Source: Saposhnikovia divaricata
Taxonomy: Eukaryota > Streptophyta > Magnoliopsida > Apiales > Apiaceae
Length of the DNA: 64,000 nt
Assembly: GCA_036435485.1 (NCBI GenBank)
Contig: CM071597.1
Location: 171,598,147 to 171,662,146 of the forward strand
Reading direction: 5' to 3'
Shown in pieces: positions 1-10,982 of this stretch. Within the stretch, counting starts at the first letter, position 1, and the number at the start of each line of letters is the position of its first letter. Made by a program: the position numbers and the translations under genes. A model generated the notes under the pieces. It did not search any database. It was not told the origin of the DNA and saw only the letters and a program-made list of their open reading frames with translations.

Positions 1-1949
1 ATAGAAGTATTAGGAACGGATTTCTGAGTTCGTATTAGTGATCTAGGGGGAAAATAAGTGTATGTAAAAGCTATCGGATTCTGAAAAACCGCACTTTTAT
101 TTTTTCCGAGAGTTCCCTGGACACTGATAGACTTAAAGATTGAACGAAGGGATTTAAGGAATTTAAATTCAAAAGTTAATAAAAAAGATGGAGAATGATA
201 GCATTAATATTAAGGAGATTTCCGGTAAACCCTAATTAGAAATCCGTGAGATATTCCTCCGAACGATCAATGAAATTGAGTAATAACCGGACAAAGAAAC
301 AAGCAGAGGACCGAGATGCATGCATGTGCAAGAGGATAAGGTCAAGTAACCAAGCTAGTTACAATGCTAACTAGTGGTATTAGAAAAAACCAAGTACTTA
401 CCATGTTTTCATCATCCAACCACAAAATCCTAACACTTGTCCATTTGATTGCATCATGGATGACCTAGGCACTTTAATAAAGCCACGTTATGCTAGATAT
501 TATCCATATCCATCACAATAATTCACATTAGCCAAGGATTAGATCAAGAGCTAGCCAAACAACCCCATTTCTCATTTTCTCTAAATTGCCCAGCATAAAC
601 ACCATTCAAAGAAAAGTTCATATCTCCATTTCTATCCATGATCAAATCATAAAATTTTAACCATAGCTTCTCCAGTCCATGAGCAAGGTCCGATCAAAAT
701 TTCATGGCAATCCAAGTAGTCTAGCCTAGTCAAATCCCTTCCCCAAGTTGAAGAAGCCAACCTGCCTGTTCTTGGCAGTTTCTGTCCAGCGGGAAAAGTG
801 GGATCAAAACACTAGCTAGGAAGATTCAAATCTGATGATCTAGGACACAAAACAAAGATTATGAAGAGGCCAAGATGTGGTCAAAAATTTAGAGCCAAAC
901 TCTTATTTTTCAATTTGTTATGAATTTTACAAGATGATGATGAATAGTGATTTCTATAAACTAACTTTGATTTCTTTGATTCTTTGGTTGATCTAAAGTG
1001 TGTTAAGGCTAGACAAGGACCATACCAAGCTTTATAAGGCTATTACACACTCCAAGGAAGGTAGACCTCTTGAAATCCTAGATCTTGTTTTGAGAATTAT
1101 GCATGTTCTTGATGGATTTAAGCTTGGTGATGATGTTAGTATGTTATAAGCATGATTAGTTAAGTGATTTATTGATTTTGGTAACATGATGATAATGGTA
1201 AAGTAGATGTTCTTGGACAGATTTGGGATGAGAAATATGTGTATGAGTTGTATTGATGCCCGGTGTGGCTTGGTTGTGTTGCTATGATTTTTAGAACGTT
1301 CGATTTATAGCCGTCGTAAATCATGTTAATCAGTCGCGAATCTTGGTTAATAAATACTAGAGGTCATAAGGAAGGTATGAGAGAAAACCACATGTCAAAC
1401 AGATCGTTTTCCGATTTTATATAAATGTTTGAATAGAAGTTAAACACGAACGAACCCATTAAAAGTATAACTTTGGTTATAACTTAGAAAATGAACGATA
1501 AAACTCGAGGTATAATCTCGGTTCGTAATCGATCGACTTTAGAAATTATACGACTTAAGTATGTACCGAGTGTGGGTATGATGACATGTCGTAATAACGA
1601 ACAAATGTCGGATCTTATCAGTAATAAAAAGAGTTACACTAAAAGGTGTATAACGAGATAATTCGAAAACGTGTTTCGATTTAAGTGAAGTTATACTTAG
1701 ACTTTTAAAACATGTTAAGTGGTATTCATTCTTTTGATAAGACCCTTAGCGAAGGGCATATGATATTGATTCTTAAATATAGAACGGGAGTCGGTATTTT
1801 GAGATATAGATATTCGTGGAAACCCGGAGGGATTCCAACGGCAGATTATTATTTATCTTGAGGAATGTTATTATTAAACATTATTTATATTTCCATAAAG
1901 TATCAATTACTTGGAAATATTTCGAGGAATGTTATTCGAGTATTATCTC

Positions 1950-2660
1950 AGTCGAGAAATATTAAATGAATGTTAGTTTCGAATATTCAGTTAGAATTGA
2001 TTATTTAATGAATATTATTTTGATATTCATTAGAATGTTATTTATTAAATGAATATTACTTTTGAATATTCATTTAAGGTTTTATGTACTTGATGAATAT
2101 TATTTTAAAATATTCATTGGAATTTCTATTTACTTAAGGAATATTATTTCGATTATTCCTTTAAAGTTTTGATTACTAAATGAATATTATTTGGATATTC
2201 ATTTAGAAGATTATTTATGAAATGAATATTATTTTCAAATATTCATTTAAGGTTTGACTTATTTATTGAACATTATTTTAAATATTTATTGGAGTTTAAT
2301 TATTTAATGAATATTATTTCGAATATTCATTTAAGGAAGGATTTATTTAGTAAATAATTCCATATATTCATTTGAGGGTTACTTACGAGCAATATTATGA
2401 GTTAATAATATTCCTTAGTTATTATTGAGTTAATAAATATTCTTGGAATATTTATTTAATTCTATTAAATTCTTTTTAAAATAATTTATATTATTCTTGA
2501 ATATTAATTTGAAGTCTTATTTACTTAACGAATATTATTCCAAACATTCCTTTCAAAATTATTTATTAAATGAATATTATTTTTAATATTCATTTAAGTA
2601 ATTATTTATTCAATAAATATTTTCTTCATATTCCTTCAAGGATTATTTTGAGAAATACTC
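1950..2660. repeat. Array of AT-rich palindromic units inside giant LTR
   Basis: A run of about ten or more units of roughly 40-55 bp, each containing AATGAATATTAT followed by ATATTCATTT. Each unit is a near-perfect inverted repeat and could fold into a hairpin. The same array occurs in the LTRs of A, B and C. Confidence 0.85.
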
Positions 2661-3404
2661 TGATTAAAAATATTCTTTCATTCATTAAATACTTCTAACT
2701 CAATAAATAATCTATAAATATTTATTCAATACTTGGAAACGACTTCAATGTTGTTTATTCTTCCTCAAATATTATCTTCGATCTTCGATCATTCTAAAAA
2801 TTCTTTGGAGTCATACGATTAATATTATATTAAGAAAGGTCCTCAAGATTCCATTCTTCACTCGAATCTATCTCTTAAATTATAAGAGAACCATACTTGA
2901 GAAAGGTTATTTATCTTGTTGACTTCCCGGTCATAATTTATCCTTTTCACTCGCAACCTGGTTGCTATGGACTCATTAGGTCTGTGTGTACCTTCTCATC
3001 ATTCGTGGGGTAAGATTGTTGGAACAAGTTGATATCCATTAACAAGCAAAAGCTTGGGAAGTGTTGGTGAATTTTCCTTTCCAACTATATACGACTACTT
3101 TGTGGAGTCTTATCAACAAGTATTTCACTTGGGAAAGGGAGGACAAACTCTACGTTTCAATGATGTGGATTTATTCGAACTAGGAGTCGTGTGTAAGAGG
3201 CCGAGTCGCGCGGTCCATCACAAGGCCTAACCATTGGCCAGGGAGTTACTATTAAAGGAAATCGACAAGTAGAGCCATCAGTTCTTCCTTCTACCGGTAG
3301 TAAACTATATTGGGCTGTACCATCCCCGACTGATCATCAGGGAGTGGGACAGCTGGCGCGTGATAACTCCAGTATTGGTTCATCTCCCAAATTGGGAATT
3401 CCCT

Positions 3405-3482
3405 GCAACACGTATCGAAGAGACTTCTTTCAGGTTGACAGTGTCTTCCGCAACACGTATCGAAGAGACTTCTTTCAAGTTG
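3405..3482 (+). repeat. 33-bp direct duplication in A-type LTR
   Basis: Two copies of a 33-bp block beginning GCAACACGTATCGAAGAG lie at 3405-3437 and 3450-3482, 45 bp apart, differing at one base. The pair also occurs in the 3' LTR of A (14767-14799 and 14812-14844) but not in the LTRs of B or C, so it marks a subfamily. Confidence 0.9.
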
Positions 3483-3661
3483 TAGGACTTCGAAAAATGT
3501 TAATAACTGGAATTGCAATATTTTCCTTGCAAGTTCCTCTTTATATGATAAATGATAATATCTTGCTTATTTTGACTTATCAAATATTTCCAAAAAATAA
3601 ATACTTTAAGTTACCCTGTAACTTCATCGTTCATGTTATACTGGCATCATTTCCGTAAATG

Positions 3662-4468
3662 CATGCCATTATTTTCCACAGGTTGTTCTTCATAAGTCAC
3701 ACCAGGTCGTATATCTACCTGCTCGTACTTTTATCATCTATCGAGCATCTGCATTTTACTGGCGTAGCCTTGCCGCATGAAACACGTTACGATCATGCTA
3801 TAAGTTTTAGGGGGTAAAACTGGCTCGAATGCCACCATCCGAACACTTCTAAACTCTCAGGTGGCCCAATAAATCTCGGGCTCAACTGCCCTTCTCTCCA
3901 AGTCCCATTAATTCTTTCTACGGGAATACATTTAGCATCATGAATCATCAACCTCATATTCTTTATCTTGTTTACGCGGAAATACACTAACACAAACTTG
4001 CTTGTCCTTCATCAACATGCCATTTAGCTTATCAATAGTAGCATTATCTTTATCATTGCGTTGTCATCTACTTTCTTAGAAGAATCACCACTATATTATT
4101 GTAGTCTATTGTTGAATCACCATCGTTTGTTGTTTACATAGTGCTTTAACGGTTAATCAGATAGGTTTCATAATTGTCATATCCAAAATTCTCTAGGAAG
4201 ATGAACTACTCACTATTTCTTATTCATAAGGAATACATCCTAAACTTGGTGTAGATATTAATGAAGCAGATAAAATTGCAGAAGAGTCTCAACCGAAGTA
4301 ACGCTGACCAGTTGTTCAATTCATCAATCATCTGTCCTCAACAAGAGACTTGAAGCTCAAAGATTCACTTATTCGTTCTTTTGGTATCATGGTCTTGGTC
4401 CATCTCAGGATAGGACCTTTCTCGATACATAATATGTTCTAGATGATATCAGGAATCGAATCTTTACT
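3662..4468 (-). mobile_element. Element B, distal internal part (integrase C-terminus region)
   Basis: Read on the minus strand this matches the internal region of element A from about 9070 to 9830. It is the part of B lying beyond the insertion of A. Joining it to 15518 onward, minus one copy of TAAAC, restores collinearity with both A and C. Its outer end at about 3662 is a ragged junction with an oppositely oriented LTR, so the last part of B and its 3' LTR are missing. It contains the integrase C-terminal remnant described separately. Confidence 0.85.
3793..3993 (-). pseudogene. Ty3/gypsy integrase C-terminal (GPY/F) remnant, element B
   Basis: The minus-strand frame reads LSPRFIGP followed by SLEVFG, matching the GPY/F module at the integrase C-terminus of Ty3/gypsy elements (family consensus close to KLSPRYIGPFEILERVG). 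In the family this module helps integrase bind and place the cDNA. Only about 66 codons are open. Immediately downstream, frame-broken sequence resembles the link to a chromovirus chromodomain (DIRPGLTYE-like in copy A). It is a relic with no catalytic core in frame. Confidence 0.72.
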
Positions 4469-4473
4469 TAAAC
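4469..4473 (+). repeat. Left target-site duplication of element A (TAAAC)
   Basis: TAAAC directly precedes the LTR start TGTCAGAACCCC and recurs directly after the LTR end at 15518-15522. The undisrupted relative in element C at about 26145 has CTTAAACTACTATTA with a single copy, which confirms the empty site. Confidence 0.95.
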
Positions 4474-5513
4474 TGTCAGAACCCCAAATTTTGGATATAA
4501 TTAAAACTTTTTATTATGTACCGAGGTAATGATGAATAGTGATTACGACTACGATGTAACGATTGAGATAATGAATGAAAGGAATAGATTTGGATTCAAA
4601 TATTTTTATGCCATGAAGAATACTATTGGTTGACACTTTAGATAAGAATTATCTATCTCCCAGGGAATTGAGATTTGATAATTCTAAAGGAGAAGATTAT
4701 TCTTATGTCATCCAAATCGATATCTGTTATTGGTCCAGAGGTTCCGTAAAAAGGTTAAGGAACGATCGAAAGAGATCAAGGACAATTGTACAACCCGAAG
4801 AGGATGAGTAAAGAAAAATGGATGAATAGTGATTTTGGGTGGACATAGGAATATTATTAGACGACGCGATATATAAGTATCCGAAACGAAATTCTGAGTT
4901 CGTATTAGTGATCCAGGGGGAAAAGAGTGTATGTAAAAGCTGTCGGATTCTGAAAAATAGCACTTTTATTTTCCCCGAGATTTCCCTGGACACTGAACGA
5001 CTTAAGGAATTATGGAAAGGATTTAAGGAGTATAGGTTCAAGAATTAATAAAGAGAATTGAAAATGATGGTGTAGATATTAAGACGGTTTCCGGTAAAAC
5101 CCTAACTAGAAATCTTCAAGGTATTCCTCCGAACGATCAACAAAGTTGTGCCACAGGGCGCACTCGATGCTGGCGAGGATAATGAGACTACCAGAGCCGA
5201 GGATAAAGCTTTTGGTAGGATAGATTCATTCATTCCGTACCAAATATATGGACTAGTATGACTTACGTAAATGGATGGCAAAGAGTACGTATTCATATTG
5301 TAATTCTTTTTGGATTGTAAGAACTCATAATTTGCTTAATAAAATTGGGTGTTACTCTGATTTCATCTCTGGGACTATAACGGGTGTGTTTTATATTGTT
5401 GTGTTGGGTCATAAAGATGTAATTTATTTTATGTTGAGGTAAGTTCAAGTATTCTGGACAGAATTGGAGACCGTAACGAACGGATCCCGGACCCCGGATT
5501 TGGGGGTGTTAGA
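4474..5513 (+). repeat. 5' LTR of element A, internally deleted
   Basis: Begins TGTCAGAACCCC and ends GGGGTGTTAGA just before the PBS. Its first roughly 680 bp match the start of the 3' LTR and its last roughly 360 bp match the end. About 3.5 kb is missing between (3' LTR equivalents about 11653 to 15156). The junction at about 5152-5156 falls at a short CACA shared by both sides. Confidence 0.92.
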
Positions 5514-5517
5514 GAAG

Positions 5518-5529
5518 TGGTATCAGAGC
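5518..5529 (+). other. Primer-binding site, tRNA-iMet type (element A)
   Basis: TGGTATCAGAGC lies four bases inside the 5' LTR and is complementary to the 3' end of plant initiator methionine tRNA, the usual minus-strand primer of this group. Confidence 0.93.
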
Positions 5530-6639
5530 GTACGTTATAAACCCCAGAGATGAGGCGATGTTAAAAAAATAAATTCATTAAGATAATAAGAACTCTTGCC
5601 AAATTCATAGTCGGACTACTTAATGTAGTGATGACATATTAAACCTTTATGGGAACTCTTAAGTATCATGATAGTAACTTAGCTCGATATCGTATCGACG
5701 AGTAAGGCGACAGACCTTGAGGCATACGAGCAGCAGCACGATGATGCTTTATTATATGCTGAAGATCAGCGGGTAAATTCGATGGAGTACCCTACTGGAG
5801 ACCCGGAAGAGGTTCCAGCAGATAAGGAAAATCCTGTTAGGATAAGGAGCTTACCCTCGAGGAATGAGGGCTGTATCCAGAAAGACTGAGATGATTAAGG
5901 CATAGTGCTCAGAAAAGTGAGCATAAAGAACTAAGCTATTAGCAAGAGAACTGAAGATTCATGTTGGATTCGTGGCCGGACTACTGGAGGTAGTACCAGC
6001 AAGTAAGACGGATTGGAAGAATTACGTGAGATCTTATACGGGAAAAGATGAGAATCATTAGAGACTTTCATATTAACGAAAAGAGAGCTAGAGGGATATA
6101 TGATTAGCAAAGACAGCGATATAGAACGAGGAACAGAGTCCCTGGAAATAGTTGAGAGGAGGCGGTAAGTGCCATATCATTTGATAAAAGAATTAGTATG
6201 AATATTGTCAGTAATAATTCGCCATGAGAAGTCAGATGTCATAGGTTGTAATTTATGGAACCAAATTGAGGTTAATGAGGTGGTTTTATTCAGGGAAATG
6301 TTCATTTTATGAATGAATCAGTTAGAAAGTAAAGACATTTGGAAGTGACAAAATGATTGGATAAAGTTATATAAGGAAGTAGTAAGCAAGACAATGCTCT
6401 CAGAACCTACCGGAAGATAAGACCAGTGAGTCAAGATGAACTCGTAATGAGACTACTGCCAGAGACTGAGTATATGGTTAATTTCAACTCAGTAAAATGA
6501 TGAACCAGAAATGTTAGATGCATGTGATTCAGAGGAATATTAAATTCTTTCTTTGAATGGATTATAGTAGTTACCTTAAGTTTACTCCGATGCAGAGTTA
6601 TAATGGATCATGTAATACGATCAGCAGTTAAGGAGAAAA

Positions 6640-6860
6640 ATGTGAGAAAATCTTCCTAGAGCTAAAAGATGAAATTGGTAATGACCAAGAGTTGGCATTG
6701 CTTAATGGAAAAAGGAGACTTTGTGCTTCCAACGACGCTTCGTATAAAGGATTAGGATGTGTGCTTGCACAGCACGACAAAGTACTTGCGGATGCATTCG
6801 GACAGCACGGTTCACCAGATTGGATGGCCTTGGTAGTGCCAATTTTGTGGAACAACCAAA
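6640..6860 (+). pseudogene. Ty3/gypsy RNase H remnant, element A
   Basis: The plus-strand reading contains ASNDASYKGLGCVLAQHDK, which matches the first catalytic block of gypsy RNase H (consensus YSDASHKGLGCVLMQ). It is preceded by text resembling the RT-RNase H connection. The usual continuation (YASRQLK) is replaced by a different sequence shared with copies B and C, so the defect is inherited. Upstream RT motifs such as YVDD are not seen. In an active element this domain removes the RNA strand during cDNA synthesis. Here it is a relic. Confidence 0.75.
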
Positions 6861-9559
6861 TCCGATGGTAATGTTCCTTCTGAGACTAGTAGTCAGGTAG
6901 ACTGACATTTGGTAATATTGAATATCAGGACGTATGGTTATCAGGACATTGTGTCAGGTTTTAGTTTGAAACTATTAATTCCCTTCTAAGGAGTGTATAT
7001 AATTGGTTCCTCTCCAGTGGTTAAATTTCCAATCTGATGACGATTATTTCATTAACGATGACTGCTTACGGTTCTACCTGCTTGGTGGTTCATAGGATTA
7101 TTCTTCAGGTTCCAAAACTGGTCTCCTTAAATGTTACCAGTAGATGGATAGATTGACCAAAATTTCCCTGAGTCTGGAAAGGAATTCGGCGAATTCTGGC
7201 AAACCTTGTCTTTCTGATTATCAGAGAACATCATTAAAGAGAATGGGAATTGGAACGAACCCTGTGGATTGGGTAAGGTTGCCGTCCTATGGGTTAGTAG
7301 ACGGACCCTGAGTATAACAATCGATGGTAGAGATAAAATGATGAAGTAAGATTGGACGGAAACAGGAATGGTAAACTTACGTGGCACATGGGATTTATAA
7401 GAATAGTTGAAAAAAATAAAGGTAGAGGAAAGGTGACCGGAGACGGTGCCGAGAAGTCGATTAAGACTTATATGAAGTAAATTTTTGGAAAGGTAGAAAG
7501 GTATCAAAGAAGAAGGCACTATGCCGGCAATTGCTAGAAAAGTAATGCTAATTAGCCAACCCCTAAAATCATATATTTTTATTTTAGTGTGGCCAGTTGA
7601 GGCCAAGTCACAAAGGATTATCAAGTGACTAGACCAGGAATGAAAGGACAAAGCAGGGTTGCTTCCAAGTAAGCACCGACTGCAAGGGCTTCTGATATAA
7701 AGGAAATATTAATGAGATCATAGGAATCTTCTACTGAACCCTTTGCAACCCATGTTTTGATTGGGAATTTACTAATTTTTTTTTTGGAATGGGGTCACCC
7801 GTACTAAAGTGATTCATGTGTATATGATTGCCCAAGATTACGAGTAAAAATAGAAGTATAGTGACTTGAGATGTTTGATGTTAGGGTATTATAAATACCA
7901 TGAATATATTATGACTAAGGAAAGTGAACAACGAAGGTTTATGAAGAGAGTATAGAAATGGTCAGAGATTGATCAGTATGCTGTAGAAATTTTGTATGAG
8001 GCAAGTACCTTTGCGAAGAACGATAAGTACTAATAGATTCACGTTGAACTCGACCAATATCTTCCAGGACATCCTTGCTACAAGTACCAAGTTCTTTAAG
8101 AGAGCAGATAGACATACGTTGTCTTTTGAAAGGTCAAATAGGTTGACAACTATCTAAAAGAAGAAATTAGCATTAAGCTACCGATCGATTATCAAATGAG
8201 AACGATTGAAAAGAGAACCTTATTAAGGATACATGACTTGATTGCCAATTATAGGATGCAGAAATTCCTTGGCAGTTGAATTAAGGATAAGATATCCATA
8301 AAGTTAGACAAACCCTGGGGAATGCACAAGGGATGGCATTAACCCTAATAAAGACATTGTGAATTCAAATGATATGAGTTGGATTGCTAAGGCAACAAAG
8401 ACCTGTAAGGATTATTAAAAAGAAGTTCTGGAAAGAACGTAGACAGAATTATTAGAGTATAGATCAATGACGTTCTGTGATACCCTGTACCCAGAAAATA
8501 CAGGAGGAATGATAAGTATGACCTAAGAAACCTTACAAGGAAAAAGGTAATATTCCGAACTTCAAAATGGAAGTTTGTTAAGGAATGTATGACATAGTAA
8601 CAATAATGCCAGATGTATTAAACCTTGAGGAAGTATGGATTGAACCTATAAAGGTTGATATTATCCCAAGATAAGGAAATAACTAAGAAAAGAAGTATCC
8701 TAAGTAGGATTGGGAATAAACGTGATAAAGTTCCCACGGGTAGGTGGAAGCAATGACTTATGGAAAAAGACTGATAGATATATTTTTCTCCTTCAGCAGA
8801 GCTTAAGGGAGAATGCTTTCACCCAACAGTGATGGGAATGAGGTAGAAAATTTTGAATTGGAATGTATCCAGAAAACATGGATTACAAGGTATTATTATT
8901 ATCAGGAAAGGCCAATGAGGTGGCCGACAGTCTAAGTATAAAGGAATAATTACAAATGTTCATACCGAAGAAACAGAATGATATTTGGTAGGACCTTGAA
9001 GGTCATATCGGAATGGAGGAATTTACATTCCTTCTGATGACTGTGCAAGAATTGACGGTAATAATAGTTTAAGTAAAGATTCGATTCCTGATGGAGTATT
9101 AAGCATATTACATATATTAGAAGGTCCCGTTCTGAGGCAAACTAGGACCGTGATACAAAATTGACGAAGTAAACCGTTAAGTTTCCAGTCTTTTATGGAA
9201 GATGCATGAGTGATAGTTTCATCAACCAGACATAGCTGCGATGCTTGAAACTCTTCTGCAGTTTTATCTACTTCATGTAATATCTACATCAAGTTCAGGA
9301 AGTGTTCCTTATGGATAAGGAATAGTGATTACTTTGTGTCCCTAAAGGATTTGAAACCCGTAGGGTTAGCTATTAACACATTACGTAAACAACAAGCGAT
9401 GGTAATTCTTCTAAGAAAGTAGATGACAACGTAAAGATAAAGAAAGTGATGCTATTGATAAGCTAAATGGCATGTTGATGAATGACAAGAAAGTTTGTGT
9501 TAGTGTACTTCTGCGCAAACAAGATAAAGAATATGAGGTTGATGACTCATGATGCTAAA

Positions 9560-9860
9560 TGTATTCTCGTAGAAAGAATTGATGAGACTTAGAGAGAAGG
9601 GCAGTTGAGCCCTAGACTTATTGGGCCATCTGAGAGTTTAAAAGTGTTCGGAAGGTGGCATTCGAGCTAGCCTTACCCCCAAAATATACAGCACGGTCAT
9701 AACGGGTTTTCATGTGGCAAGGCTACGCTAGTAAAATGCATATGCTCGATAGATGATAAGAGCACGAGCAGGTAGATATACGACCTGGTCTGACTTACGA
9801 AAGATAACCTGTGGAAAACCACGGGTAGAAAAGAACAAGTGATGAGAAACAAGGTTTGCA
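9560..9860 (+). pseudogene. Integrase C-terminus / chromodomain-linker remnant, element A
   Basis: Successive frames read LSPRLIGP, then KMHMLDR followed by TGA TAA, then EQVDIRPGLTYER, then RKEQVMRNKV. In order these match the GPY/F module and the linker leading to the chromodomain of Tekay-type chromoviruses. The TGA TAA pair at the same codons is also present in copy B. The chromodomain itself is not recognisable. Confidence 0.72.
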
Positions 9861-10969
9861 GAAGTAAATTATATCGGATCTAAGATTAAGGGATCGGCCA
9901 GATTCATTTCGGAGAGTTTAAATTGGAATAATGTGATGATTATAGAGGAAATGTGACGGGATACCAATAAGGAGGTACCAAGTGTAAAAGATGTCTCAAT
10001 AAAGAGATGAAGGTGGAAGTAAATAACAGAAGTAAATAAGAATCAGATAATAAGAAGGATGTGATTGATAAAGAAAAGACTGGGAAAGCAACTATGGAAT
10101 ATGAAACAAGGAATGTTATGAATAGATTAATGAATGGGTTTTCTGACAAAAATGACCACCTGATGTTGTTATTGTTATGAATATGAAAGAGCTAGTAGCG
10201 TGACATGGAATGTCAGTAACAATGGTGTCAAGCAAGAAACTAAGGTTTAACCTGAGAGGTTCAAAGATTTCCAAAAGTAAGTGTGCTAAGGTTGAACCAG
10301 AGTACAAGTCCAGAGAATAGTGGACAAAGCAGCAAGATATGTTGACACGTGAGGTTAAGATGAAATAGTATTGGATATAATTATGATTAATTTCTTCCTT
10401 ACTGAACCTCTATAGTTCAGAGGTAAATTTTGAGCATGATATTTTACAATCATGAAAACTTTCTATAATCCTTTAGAACTCTTTTCTTTTCATCTCTCTT
10501 ATTCATCTTCTTTATGAAGTCTAAGTGGAATACCATAACTTGTTTAATTGCTTGTCAAGTACTAAAGGCTGGCCCCCTTCTGTACTAACTATGCAATATA
10601 ACAAATGTTCATTGATCATAGTGATCTCTCAATAAATCTTTCCACTTCTCTATATTGATCAAGATTGCGAAGATTAAGGCGATCAGGAAATGCATAGTGC
10701 GAGCAAGGTTATCTCCTAATTCGCAGCATGATAGTGATACCAATGTTACTGCAGGTATCAATAAGGATAAGACGGAGGAAAAGGATAACCCGGATAGTGT
10801 GTTGTACGAAAAGTAGCAATGTTGATGGAAAAAGGATAAAGTATGGATTGTAGCACTAGAAGATGTGCTGAAAAAGGGTAGAACGACTAAGAATTGACCG
10901 GGAAGCTAAAAGGTGAACGATAGGCAAACGACTATTTTCTTCCTAACTGATTCTGGGACGGAATCCTTT

Positions 10970-10982
10970 AAGGATGGGAGAC
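10970..10982 (+). other. Polypurine tract of element A
   Basis: AAGGATGGGAGAC immediately precedes the 3' LTR start, the position expected of the plus-strand primer. The C at the end makes it imperfect. Confidence 0.65.

Larger units (their letters stand above)
1..3661 (+). mobile_element. Partial giant LTR (A-type), both ends missing
   Basis: This stretch aligns, in the same orientation, with the 3' LTR of element A from about its position 11380 to 15028. Shared landmarks are the segment ending in TTCCCTGGACACTG, the GACCCTTAGCGAAGGG hairpin, the AATGAATATTATT array and the doubled GCAACACGTATCGAAGAG block. The first roughly 400 bp of the LTR lie beyond the window edge, and the last roughly 490 bp are absent: the alignment stops at about 3661, where sequence of element B in the opposite orientation begins. 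It therefore looks like a deleted end of another plus-strand family member rather than a complete solo LTR. No reading frame of note is present. Confidence 0.82.
5514..10982 (+). other. Element A internal region, degenerate, largely non-coding
   Basis: About 5.5 kb between the LTRs with stops in all frames. Collinear copies exist in B (15523-18922 plus 3662-4468, reversed) and C (25713-29997 plus 23373-24071, reversed). Only short pol motifs are readable: RNase H near 6640-6860 and integrase C-terminus near 9560-9860. The stretch 5560-6540 has gag-like acidic reading fragments but no domain I can name. The stretch 6860-9560 should hold the integrase core, and I see no intact HHCC or DDE signature there. 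9860-10970 is purine-rich with no recognised domain. Confidence 0.8.

Noticed and set aside
3344..3658. A 104-codon plus-strand frame in the LTR fragment, matched at 14631-14942
   Set aside because: The frame is open in both copies because they are LTR copies. It reads through the 33-bp doublet, has no known domain, and B and C lack it.
7127..7651. A 174-codon minus-strand open frame antisense to element A, partly shared with B
   Set aside because: It is antisense to the RNase H-integrase interval, lacks any recognisable motif and is broken in B, so it is most likely a by-product of composition.
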